The notes beneath the pieces are model-generated. The model had not been told where the DNA came from, searched no databases, and worked only from the letters and a program-made list of their open reading frames with translations. 64,000 nt of DNA from an uncultured Eubacterium sp. Its GTDB lineage: Bacteria; Bacillota; Clostridia; Lachnospirales; Lachnospiraceae. Shown in pieces: positions 25,339 through 32,877 of the stretch (positions are counted from its first letter, which is position 1; each line of letters begins with the position of its first letter). The translations under genes and the position numbers were made by a program. Where the stretch lies: contig CAJUAU010000006.1 of assembly GCA_910584645.1 (NCBI GenBank), positions 54,273-118,272 of the forward strand, given 5' to 3'.

Positions 25339-26550
25339 ATGAAAAAAATAGTTTATCTGCTTTTTACTCTCCTTACATTTATATACATATTCAGCTTTTC
25401 ATCTCTGGACAGACAGGTTGTACAGGCTGAGGAAAAAGCGGTGTCCGGCGGCGCAGTAGATGTGTCTGCCACAGCGGCCGTACTTCTGGAGGGCTCTTCC
25501 GGGGAGATCATCTTTGAGAAGGACAAAGACAAAGAACTTGTCCCGGCGAGTATCACAAAGATCATGACCCTGAATCTGATCTTTGAGGCCATTGACAGCA
25601 AAAAACTCTCCCTGGAGGATTCTGTGACGGTGAGTGAATACGCCGCCAGCATGGGGGGCTCCCAGGTATACTTAGAGCCGAATGAGACCCAGACCGTAAA
25701 TGATATGATCAAATGTATCACCATCGCCAGCGCCAACGATGCCGCTGTGGCGATGGCGGAAAAGATCGCCGGGTCAGAGGAAGCCTTTGTGAAGAAGATG
25801 AACGAAAAGGCGAAAGCCCTGGGCATGAAACATACCCAGTTTAAAAACTGTACTGGTCTGGACGACAACATCGAATCCGGACACTATTCCAGTGCCTATG
25901 ACGTGGCACTTATGTCACGGGAACTGATCACAAAGCATCCTCAGATCAGCAATTATTCTACGGTGTGGATGGATTCCATCACCCATAAGACCAAAAAAGG
26001 GGAGACGGAATTTGGCTTGACCAACACCAATAAACTGGTTCGTTTTTACGATGGAATCACCGGACTTAAGACGGGTTCCACTTCCAAAGCCAAATACTGC
26101 CTCAGTGCCACAGCGAGACGCAATGACATGGATCTGATCGCGGTGGTCATGGCAGCTCCGGATCATAAAAAAAGGTTTTCAGAAGCCCAGTCCCTTCTGG
26201 ATTATGGTTTTGCCAACTGCAGCGTTTACAAAGATTCCGAGCTCACTAAACTCTTGAAAGAAGTGGCTGTACAGGGGGGAAAGAAAAACACGGCAGCGGT
26301 AGAACCAACCTCCATATTTTCCCATATCTTTACCCAGGACGCTGATCTGGATCAGGTAAAGAGAACCATCACCTATGAGGAGTCCATAAAGGCACCCCTG
26401 CAGAAGGGCGCCCCGGTAGGAAAAGCCGAATACTTTTATAACGGAAAACTCATCGGAAGCGTCCAGCTCACTGCCGGCGAAACCGTTGAGGAAGCCGGAC
26501 TGACGGATTATCTGTTGGAGGCAGTGAAAAAGTTATTTCATAAGCTTTAA
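25339..26550 (+). CDS. D-alanyl-D-alanine carboxypeptidase, second paralog
   Basis: Secreted 403-residue PBP5-family carboxypeptidase acting on peptidoglycan. Signal peptide MKKIVYLLFTLLTFIYIFSF, then a short AVSGGAV stretch just like the linkers of the lipoprotein array. Active-site boxes: SITK in PASITKIMT, SAN in IASANDAAVAMAEK, KTG in GLKTGSTSKAKYC. The C-terminal PBP5-associated domain ends in an amphipathic helix (YLLEAVKKLFHKL), the usual membrane tether of the family. Start at 25339 with GGAG seven bases upstream; the open frame to 25234 overlaps the preceding gene and lacks a signal peptide. Its 3-prime end overlaps the convergent flippase gene by 18 bases. Confidence 0.92.
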   Translation: MKKIVYLLFTLLTFIYIFSFSSLDRQVVQAEEKAVSGGAVDVSATAAVLLEGSSGEIIFEKDKDKELVPASITKIMTLNLIFEAIDSKKLSLEDSVTVSEYAASMGGSQVYLEPNETQTVNDMIKCITIASANDAAVAMAEKIAGSEEAFVKKMNEKAKALGMKHTQFKNCTGLDDNIESGHYSSAYDVALMSRELITKHPQISNYSTVWMDSITHKTKKGETEFGLTNTNKLVRFYDGITGLKTGSTSKAKYCLSATARRNDMDLIAVVMAAPDHKKRFSEAQSLLDYGFANCSVYKDSELTKLLKEVAVQGGKKNTAAVEPTSIFSHIFTQDADLDQVKRTITYEESIKAPLQKGAPVGKAEYFYNGKLIGSVQLTAGETVEEAGLTDYLLEAVKKLFHKL

Positions 26551-28206
26551 TTTCACAGCCATAAGATAGAGCCTTCTTCCCATTGGGAAATCAAACATTT
26601 CCTCCTTTGTCATTCCCCGCAGTTTGAGGAATACGACAAAGTACACGATGACAGCTGTGAGGAGTGCCAGGATCACCGATACCGCATTTGCCATATACCC
26701 TCCCAGGAAGGAAGAAAACAGTTTATCTGACAGGGTATAGACCAGAACAACAGCGATCGACATCCACAGGGAGGCAGACAGCGGCACGAAAAATGTCTTT
26801 AAAGGTTTCAGCCGCAGGGATGGAATATAACGCCGTAAAGCCAGCAGGTTCAGTATGCTGACTACGATAGGGAAAGTTACATTTCCGATGATAAGCACAT
26901 AGATGCCCAGCCCTGTAAATTTAAGCAGGCACACCACAAGGACCACATGAAGTCCAAGGGAGACCGCGGAGTGGATCACTGGCGTGTGCATTCGGTCAAT
27001 GCTCTGGAGTGCACTGCCTGTCACATTGGATATCGCATAAAAGACTACTGCTGCAGAACCGGCAAGCATGAGGTGCCCTCCCAGAACATAATTGGAGGAA
27101 GGAAACAGAAGCCTTACAATAGATTGACCAAGAACAGTGTAACCCATGGCGCAGGGAAATGCGATGATCATATTAAATTTGATACCGGAAAGGATATTAT
27201 ACCTGAGCTGTACCGTATCCTTTTCGGTAAATGCCGCCACCGCACTGGGGATCATGGAAGAGGCGATGGAGGTGGATATGGCGATGGGTACACTGGTCAG
27301 CACCCGGTACTTGGAGCTGTACACACCCACCAGGGATTTGATGGTCACCGGATCCATACCTCTGCCCCCCATAATGTCCCCAAACAGGTAATAATCTACC
27401 AGACCGCTGATCTGATATACGGTCTGGCTCAGAATGATGGGCAGGATCGTCAGAAACAGGATACGGTAAATATGCGAGGTGGAATACAGACGCCGTCCCC
27501 GGTCCCGGCGTTCCAGTTTTTTTTGCACCGGACGATAGATGTAGTAGACAAATATAACCAGAAGAAGTGCCGAAAAAGCGCCCAGGCAGGTTCCCAGCGT
27601 ACCTCCTGCCGCCCCCCAGGCACTCTTGTCAAGACTGTCAATATTCCATTGAATGAACAGATATGCCGCCGACACACTGACGATGGCGTTTACCACCTGT
27701 TCCAGGACCTGGGAAACCGCCGTGGGCACCATGGTCTTTTTTCCCTGGAAAAATCCTCGGAACACGCCGAGCAGCGCTACAATAAATATCGTGGGAGCCA
27801 GCACCCGCAGAGGAATGTGCACGCCCGCGTAATCAGGATAAATATTTTTCTCGATCCATCCGGCAAAGACAAAGAGCAGGATTCCAAATACCCCTCCTGA
27901 CACAATGGCAAACAACAGCGCCAGACGAAAGGTCTTTCCAATATTCTTATATTCCCGCTTTATGTTCTGGGCAGATATGATCTTGGAAAGAGCCAATGGC
28001 AGGCTGTAGGAGGATACGATCAGAAGAATATCGTAGATATCAAATGCCACCGCATAAATCCCATTTCCTTCTTCTCCCAGTATATTGGACATAGGGATCC
28101 GGTATGCCATGCCGATAAAGCGCACGATAAGAGAAGCCATCGCCAGTATACTGCCATGTTTAAGAAAATCTGCACTCTTCTTGTTATCCTGATTGTTTGT
28201 ACTCAT
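26533..28206 (-). CDS. MOP-superfamily lipid flippase, SpoVB-like
   Basis: Polytopic membrane protein of 557 residues in the polysaccharide-exporter branch of the MOP superfamily (SpoVB, MurJ, Wzx). Members flip lipid-linked precursors of cell wall or spore cortex across the membrane. The N-terminal motif FLKHGSILAMASLIVRFIGM followed by YRIPMSNILGEEGNGIYAVA is typical of the SpoVB group, and hydrophobic helices continue along the whole length. It follows the DUF3048 gene by 15 bases and so probably belongs to the yqfC operon, which fits a sporulation role but does not prove it. A vegetative lipid II flippase role is the alternative. Confidence 0.85.
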   Translation of the reverse strand: MSTNNQDNKKSADFLKHGSILAMASLIVRFIGMAYRIPMSNILGEEGNGIYAVAFDIYDILLIVSSYSLPLALSKIISAQNIKREYKNIGKTFRLALLFAIVSGGVFGILLFVFAGWIEKNIYPDYAGVHIPLRVLAPTIFIVALLGVFRGFFQGKKTMVPTAVSQVLEQVVNAIVSVSAAYLFIQWNIDSLDKSAWGAAGGTLGTCLGAFSALLLVIFVYYIYRPVQKKLERRDRGRRLYSTSHIYRILFLTILPIILSQTVYQISGLVDYYLFGDIMGGRGMDPVTIKSLVGVYSSKYRVLTSVPIAISTSIASSMIPSAVAAFTEKDTVQLRYNILSGIKFNMIIAFPCAMGYTVLGQSIVRLLFPSSNYVLGGHLMLAGSAAVVFYAISNVTGSALQSIDRMHTPVIHSAVSLGLHVVLVVCLLKFTGLGIYVLIIGNVTFPIVVSILNLLALRRYIPSLRLKPLKTFFVPLSASLWMSIAVVLVYTLSDKLFSSFLGGYMANAVSVILALLTAVIVYFVVFLKLRGMTKEEMFDFPMGRRLYLMAVKLKLMK

Positions 28207-28221
28207 ACAGGCACCTTTCTG

Positions 28222-29358
28222 CTACTCTTTATTCTTAAAGGAAATCAGTTTCTTTCTGCTGGTAGGATATGCCGCGATATAGGTTTTTCCTGGATTGATC
28301 GTCAGTACATTTCCATCCATATCGTAATAACACATCGTTCCCTCTTCTTCGTTTTTTCTCCATTTGATCTTCATGCGCTTTCCGTTGGTGATGTAATATC
28401 CCTCGCCTTTCCGCTTATGCAGGAAGAGATGCTGGTATCCGTTGCGGTCAATGTTCTTCTCCTTTACCAGCTGGATGATCACATTTTTAAAGGAAAGCTG
28501 CTTATTGTTTTTATGATCCAGATGTTTTTTCCTGTACTCAAACTTTTTGTATTCTTTTGTCTTTTTATCGTATTTGAGATAACAGGTAGAATAGGCGGAA
28601 AATGGAAGATTAATGTAATTTGTCCCGTTACCGGTATCTAACTCGGTATCTTCCTCATAAAAGTCAAAATGTTTTGCCATCTTCTCTTCTTTGAACTTTG
28701 TCCGGTACTTAAGCTGTTTGGCGCCCTTGAGCATCTTCTCCCCGGAAGTAAACACGTTGTGGGGCGGTTTTAATGAGTAGTCACGTTTATACACAACGCC
28801 CCCTATAGCGGACAGACCGCTGAGATTATTTACCCCCAGCTCTTCAATCTTGGAAATGGCATAAGAAGTCTGTCCAAAATGACAGAAGATCGCATCCCAC
28901 TCACTGGCAAAACTGACGAAATAATGTCTGGCACTCCGGACCGACCCCAGTCTCTTGATCTTATCTGTTCCCTGATAGACGCCGAGCATTCGTGTGATCC
29001 CGCCCTCCGCCAGCGCTTCGTAGAGAACATCGATCTGGGACGTGCCCTGCTGATGCTGGTTGGCATACTCAATATTGTTAATGATCACAGCAAAGGGCCT
29101 CTGTTTTGCCACCTTCTTCGATATGTACTTTCCTGTCAGTACACTCTTTACCTTTCCGGCGTGGGGATCCGGCGTAGGTTCCGGTGTCGGTGTCGGTTCC
29201 GGTTCCAGCGTCTCCACCGGCGCCGGCGTCTGGCTCAACTGTGTTTTTTCATCCTTTTTGTCTCCCAGAACTAAAAAGCAGATCAGGCAGACTGCGGCCA
29301 GAACAACAACACTTGCCCCGGAAATGACCGCGATCACTTTCTTTTTCGATTGATTCAT
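28222..29358 (-). CDS. DUF3048 (YerB-like) membrane-anchored protein
   Basis: A 378-residue secreted or membrane-anchored protein of the DUF3048/YerB family, whose biochemical role is not established. One N-terminal helix (VIAVISGASVVVLAAVCLIC) is followed by a Thr-Pro-Glu linker (PEPTPTPEPTPDPH). Then come the family hallmarks RPFAVIINNIEYANQHQQ, SQIDVLYEALAEGGITRMLG, RLGSVRSARHYFVSFASEWD and the C-terminal part with NGTNYINLPFSAYSTCYLKY. No lipobox is present. Start at 29358 with GAGAGG eight bases upstream; the longer frame to 29499 overlaps ybeY and would bury the signal. It lies 17 bases after ybeY and 15 bases before the flippase gene. Confidence 0.85.
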   Translation of the reverse strand: MNQSKKKVIAVISGASVVVLAAVCLICFLVLGDKKDEKTQLSQTPAPVETLEPEPTPTPEPTPDPHAGKVKSVLTGKYISKKVAKQRPFAVIINNIEYANQHQQGTSQIDVLYEALAEGGITRMLGVYQGTDKIKRLGSVRSARHYFVSFASEWDAIFCHFGQTSYAISKIEELGVNNLSGLSAIGGVVYKRDYSLKPPHNVFTSGEKMLKGAKQLKYRTKFKEEKMAKHFDFYEEDTELDTGNGTNYINLPFSAYSTCYLKYDKKTKEYKKFEYRKKHLDHKNNKQLSFKNVIIQLVKEKNIDRNGYQHLFLHKRKGEGYYITNGKRMKIKWRKNEEEGTMCYYDMDGNVLTINPGKTYIAAYPTSRKKLISFKNKE

Positions 29359-29375
29359 TATCCATACCTCTCTTT

Positions 29376-29873
29376 TTATCGTTTTATCCCTAAACCATTC
29401 ATGATCTTCCGCTGTTCTTCTTCCATCTCCCTGCGGTCTTCTTCCTCTATGTGGTCGTAACCAAAAAGATGAAGCATGCTGTGGACGATGAGAAAACAAA
29501 ATTCCCTAAGTTCCGAGTGGCCATACTCTTCTGCCTGCGCCCGGACAACCTCAGAACAAAGAAGTATATCCCCCAGCATCATCTCCTCCGTATCCGGCGA
29601 CAGGGAAAGGCTGTTCAAAAAGGCTTGTCCACTGAAATCCCGGGGACTGTCATATTCCATCATAGGAAAACTAAGAACATCCGTAATCTTTTCGATCTGC
29701 CGGAACTGCGAATTTACCTGGCGGATCGTATCTTTGTCTACCAGCGTCATACTTACCTCAATATCATAGGGACATTCCACATGATCCCTGACAAAAGCGA
29801 TCACCTCTTCCGCCTTCTCTTCCGGGTTGAATCCAAAGGATAACCCCGCCTCATCTTCAAAATATACTGTCAT
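29376..29873 (-). CDS. ybeY: Endoribonuclease YbeY, rRNA maturation factor
   Basis: Zinc-dependent RNase involved in 16S rRNA 3-prime end processing and ribosome quality control. The 165-residue protein carries the zinc motif HSMLHLFGYDH (H-x3-H-x5-H) near residue 130 and the conserved VNSQFRQIEKITDVLSFPM segment. GDILLCSEVVRAQAEEYGH precedes the zinc motif as in other YbeY proteins. The start MTVYFEDEAG at 29873 has GGAAGGG close upstream and is preferred over 29891. It follows phoH, an arrangement conserved in many bacteria. Confidence 0.95.
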   Translation of the reverse strand: MTVYFEDEAGLSFGFNPEEKAEEVIAFVRDHVECPYDIEVSMTLVDKDTIRQVNSQFRQIEKITDVLSFPMMEYDSPRDFSGQAFLNSLSLSPDTEEMMLGDILLCSEVVRAQAEEYGHSELREFCFLIVHSMLHLFGYDHIEEEDRREMEEEQRKIMNGLGIKR

Positions 29874-29902
29874 AATACCCTTCCATTCCAAATCCCAGGC
29901 TG

Positions 29903-30904
29903 TCAGCGTTTCTTCTTATTCTTCCGATTCTCCCGGTACTGCTCCCTCGCCTCATACTTTTCATAGGCATGTACTATTTTCTGCACCAGAGGATGACGAA
30001 CCACATCCTTGTTGGTCAGATAGGACACGCCGATCTCCTCTACATCTTTTAACACCTTCAATGACTGTTCCAGACCGGATACCGCCGCAAAGGGCAGGTC
30101 CTTCTGGGAAAGATCGCCGGTGATGACGACTTTGGATCCAAAACCAATTCTGGTCAGGAACATCTTCATCTGCGCCGGTGTGGTATTCTGGGCCTCATCC
30201 AGGATAATAAATGCATTGTCCAGGGTACGTCCTCTCATGTATGCCAGAGGCGCCACCTCGATCAGCCCTTTTTCTGAATTTTTGATAAAGCTGTCTGCCC
30301 CCATGATCTGATACAAAGCGTCATAGAGCGGCCTCAGATAGGGGTCGATCTTGCTCTGCAGGTCTCCCGGAAGAAAACCGAGATTCTCCCCCGCCTCGAT
30401 GGCCGGCCTGGTCAGAATGATCTTTCCCACCTCATCCTGCTTAAACGCCTGGATCGCCATCGCCATGGCAAGATAGGTCTTTCCGGTTCCTGCTGGTCCC
30501 ACACCAAATACCATCATTTTCTCCCGGATGGCATCCACATATTTTTTCTGCCCCAGCGTCTTCGGCTTTACCGGCTTTCCCTGGATCGTAAAGGCGATCA
30601 GGTCCTTGTCGATCTCCGCCATGGAGACCGGGGATTTTTCTTTTGCCAGAGAGAGAATATAGTTCACATTCTGCTCCGTGATCGTATTTCCCCTCTCCGA
30701 CAGCTTTAAAAGCTCTTCAAAAACCCGTCTGGCTTCCTTAAGATTCTCCGTCTCCCCTGATATCCGGACCGAACCATCCCGGAGTATCACCTCAATATCC
30801 AGGGCACGCTCGATCTTTTTCAAATGAATATCAAGTCCGCCAAATATATTATTTTCATGGCTGGCTGGAATATCAAGAATTATCTGTTCCCGCGCCATCC
30901 TCAT
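29903..30904 (-). CDS. phoH: PhoH family ATPase
   Basis: Cytoplasmic P-loop ATPase of the PhoH family, thought to act in RNA metabolism together with YbeY. Walker A GPAGTGKTYLAM is near residue 137, with LTRPAIEAGENLGFLPGDL and the Walker B region NAFIILDEAQNTTPAQMKMF after it. An N-terminal KH-like region precedes the ATPase core, and the basic tail ends RKNKKKR. Start at 30904 (MRMAREQ) has AAGGA upstream. The gene overlaps the end of yqfD by 32 bases, which indicates translational coupling. Confidence 0.93.
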   Translation of the reverse strand: MRMAREQIILDIPASHENNIFGGLDIHLKKIERALDIEVILRDGSVRISGETENLKEARRVFEELLKLSERGNTITEQNVNYILSLAKEKSPVSMAEIDKDLIAFTIQGKPVKPKTLGQKKYVDAIREKMMVFGVGPAGTGKTYLAMAMAIQAFKQDEVGKIILTRPAIEAGENLGFLPGDLQSKIDPYLRPLYDALYQIMGADSFIKNSEKGLIEVAPLAYMRGRTLDNAFIILDEAQNTTPAQMKMFLTRIGFGSKVVITGDLSQKDLPFAAVSGLEQSLKVLKDVEEIGVSYLTNKDVVRHPLVQKIVHAYEKYEAREQYRENRKNKKKR

Positions 30905-32132
30905 CTTCCTTTCCTTCGCCCTGCAGCACCAGTTCCTCTTCCGACACATTCTTTTTGTCCATTTGGGATATGGATAACTGGATGCTTCCACGGGCTTTGT
31001 ACGCTGCCGATTCTTTTTTAATATCCAATGTCTGGTCTACAATATGGCAGCCCTCTTCTTTGTATTCTTCCAACTTGGATTGAAACCGCGCCTTCAGCTT
31101 TTCGCCGGCTTCCTTCTCGCTGTACCTGGCTTCTACTCTCTTATAATTTACGTACTTATGATCCGTCACTTTCACGCGGCTGTTCCATGGTATAAATTCC
31201 CTGTCCACACATACGTTATTTATTATATCATAATTGGAAGATTTATCAAACCATTTTAAGGGATTTTTTATGGAAAATCGAGTTCCGTTGATACAGACCG
31301 TATAGATATGGATCTCTTCTCCGGTTTTATTTTTAGCCATATACCGCTCATTTATGCTCTCTTCAAATTCTTTCTTTGTCAAAATAGATATTTCTCCCTC
31401 AGCACAGACGCCGTTATAGCGAAGAGTCTCCCCTCCGTCCCCCTTGATCTCCACGATGCCGCTGATCAGAATATCCCCCTTCTTCACCTTTGCTCCCTTT
31501 GCCACCTTTGCCGTCCCTTCTCTGGTGACGATCTTTTCTATCACGCCGTCACAGGGAGCGGTGACGTGGCTTGGCGGTTCATCCACTTCCTCTTTGCCCT
31601 TCAGCGCCTTTCCTTCCTTGATCTTGATATTCAGCACACAGCCCTTTTCCTCCGCGGACACCCAGCTCATATTCTCATAGCTTTCCCGCAGGCTCCTCTC
31701 GATATCATCACAGAAGAGGTTCTTCCTCATCATACCCACATAGACGCCCATGGACTCCACCTCTTTGCTGATGGTTTCCTTCGTATACTCCTGCTGCCCA
31801 TAATAATTGATCTGCCACACAAAAAGAGACAGTACTTTTAATACCACAAAAAAAAGAACCAGTCCCAGTGTAAATGTCCAGTCTCTCTTTGCCTGGCCCA
31901 GCACGAAAGGAAGTCCCCGTTTTTCCCGGATCTTCGGCGCGATATGGGTTTTCTCCACAAAGGCATGAAGTGTTTTAAAATCTTTTGAAAACATGGAAAA
32001 GGTAACTTTACTTTCCTGGATCTTTATATCCCAAAGATGGATCCGGTGGTGCCGGCATAGATTCATAAACCGTTCCCAATATCCCGACCCCACGCCGCAT
32101 ACTATGTACCCTTTAAGCCACTTCAATCCCAT
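30873..32132 (-). CDS. yqfD: Sporulation protein YqfD
   Basis: Membrane protein of 419 residues from the YqfD family, required for sporulation in Bacillus and made in the mother cell under sigma-E; related to SpoIV-type proteins. It has a cytoplasmic N-terminal region (MGLKWLKGYIVCGVGSGYWE) and one helix (TFTLGLVLFFVVLKVLSLFVW) near residues 93-113. A large extracytoplasmic part follows, including the family segment APCDGVIEKIVTREGTAKVA, which resembles the lipoyl-like hinge of the family. It follows yqfC by nine bases and precedes phoH, the classic Firmicute order yqfC-yqfD-phoH-ybeY. Confidence 0.92.
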   Translation of the reverse strand: MGLKWLKGYIVCGVGSGYWERFMNLCRHHRIHLWDIKIQESKVTFSMFSKDFKTLHAFVEKTHIAPKIREKRGLPFVLGQAKRDWTFTLGLVLFFVVLKVLSLFVWQINYYGQQEYTKETISKEVESMGVYVGMMRKNLFCDDIERSLRESYENMSWVSAEEKGCVLNIKIKEGKALKGKEEVDEPPSHVTAPCDGVIEKIVTREGTAKVAKGAKVKKGDILISGIVEIKGDGGETLRYNGVCAEGEISILTKKEFEESINERYMAKNKTGEEIHIYTVCINGTRFSIKNPLKWFDKSSNYDIINNVCVDREFIPWNSRVKVTDHKYVNYKRVEARYSEKEAGEKLKARFQSKLEEYKEEGCHIVDQTLDIKKESAAYKARGSIQLSISQMDKKNVSEEELVLQGEGKEDEDGAGTDNS

Positions 32133-32141
32133 TCCCCCTTT

Positions 32142-32429
32142 TTACAATCTTACAAGGCTGATCTCCCTGATCTTTCCTAACACCCGGCATTCATCCGGTT
32201 CAAAAGACTCGATGCATAAATGGTCGCCGCATATCATCACCTTGACATGTTTTCCCTGAAGCTTAACCGAGCATTCCGTATACTCAATGATGGATTTATA
32301 ATTTTCGATAATGGCATATTCATCGCCATAAGTCTTTACGATCGTAGCTCCGTCCAGAATATCGGGCTGGAGGCCAATTTTTTTGGATACCGAATTCACG
32401 TCTTTTTCCGCCTTTGCGCTGTCTCTCAT
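32142..32429 (-). CDS. yqfC: Sporulation protein YqfC (YabP/YqfC family)
   Basis: Small 95-residue protein of the YabP/YqfC family, the usual partner gene of yqfD in endospore formers. The signature is the stretch ATIVKTYGDEYAIIENYKSI followed by IIEYTECSVKLQGKHVKV and the final beta strand IREISLVRL. AAGGA lies eight bases before the ATG. It is the first gene of the operon yqfC-yqfD-phoH-ybeY-DUF3048-flippase, with a candidate sigma-E promoter upstream. Confidence 0.92.
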   Translation of the reverse strand: MRDSAKAEKDVNSVSKKIGLQPDILDGATIVKTYGDEYAIIENYKSIIEYTECSVKLQGKHVKVMICGDHLCIESFEPDECRVLGKIREISLVRL

Positions 32430-32457
32430 GGCACAAATCCTTATTTCCGGTTACATT

Positions 32458-32484
32458 ATCATATGCGGAAGGGCATGGCTATGT
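32458..32484 (-). promoter_or_regulatory. Candidate sigma-E-type promoter of the yqfC operon
   Basis: Minus strand ACATAG, 13 bases, then CATATGAT (32458-32465), which resembles the sigma-E -10 element CATACAnT. The known sigma-E control of yqfCD in Bacillus supports it; the match itself is only fair. Confidence 0.35.
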
Positions 32485-32512
32485 TCCTGTCTCTTTTGCT
32501 GCCGGTCCATTG

Positions 32513-32541
32513 AAAAAGGAACTCGTCCTTCGACGAGTTCC
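32513..32541 (-). terminator. Terminator of rpsU
   Basis: Perfect 10-base stem GGAACTCGTC/GACGAGTTCC with a four-base loop, followed on the minus strand by TTTTT. It lies 13 bases after the rpsU stop. Confidence 0.92.
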
Positions 32542-32554
32542 CTCATATGTGCAA

Positions 32555-32731
32555 TTATTTAAATTTTCTTTTACGAGCAGCCTCAGACTTCTTTTTACGT
32601 CTAACGCTTGGTTTCTCATAATGCTCTCTCTTACGAATTTCCTGCTGGATCCCTGCTTTTGCACAGTTTCTCTTGAAACGACGCAATGCACTATCCAATG
32701 ATTCGTTTTCTTTAACGATTACATTTGACAT
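32555..32731 (-). CDS. rpsU: 30S ribosomal protein S21
   Basis: Small basic ribosomal protein of 58 residues binding the 16S rRNA near the anti-Shine-Dalgarno region. The sequence MSNVIVKENESLDSALRRF and the arginine- and lysine-rich tail VRRKKKSEAARKRKF are typical. The start at 32731 matches the family N-terminus; the open frame further out to 32779 is leader. A promoter and a strong terminator bracket it, so it is a single-gene transcript. The GGAGG lies 14 bases before the ATG, further than usual, with an AGGTG closer in. Confidence 0.95.
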   Translation of the reverse strand: MSNVIVKENESLDSALRRFKRNCAKAGIQQEIRKREHYEKPSVRRKKKSEAARKRKFK

Positions 32732-32809
32732 AGTATCACACCTAACCTCCCTCCAGTTGTAAAATTGTGCAAAATACAACTGTTTGGGTATTTTTTCGCA
32801 CTAACACAT

Positions 32810-32837
32810 ATTATATCATAATTTTTCGATTCGTCAA
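32810..32837 (-). promoter_or_regulatory. Promoter of rpsU
   Basis: Minus strand TTGACG (32832-32837), 16 bases, TATAAT (32810-32815). Near consensus; the leader would be about 70 bases. Confidence 0.8.
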
Positions 32838-32877
32838 CCGTTTTTGAACAATTTATGGTATATTATGGTCAAAAATT

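Noticed and set aside
26533..26550. Overlap of the carboxypeptidase and flippase genes as a possible frameshift
   Set aside because: The genes are convergent and both products end at natural family lengths; an 18-base tail overlap is ordinary.
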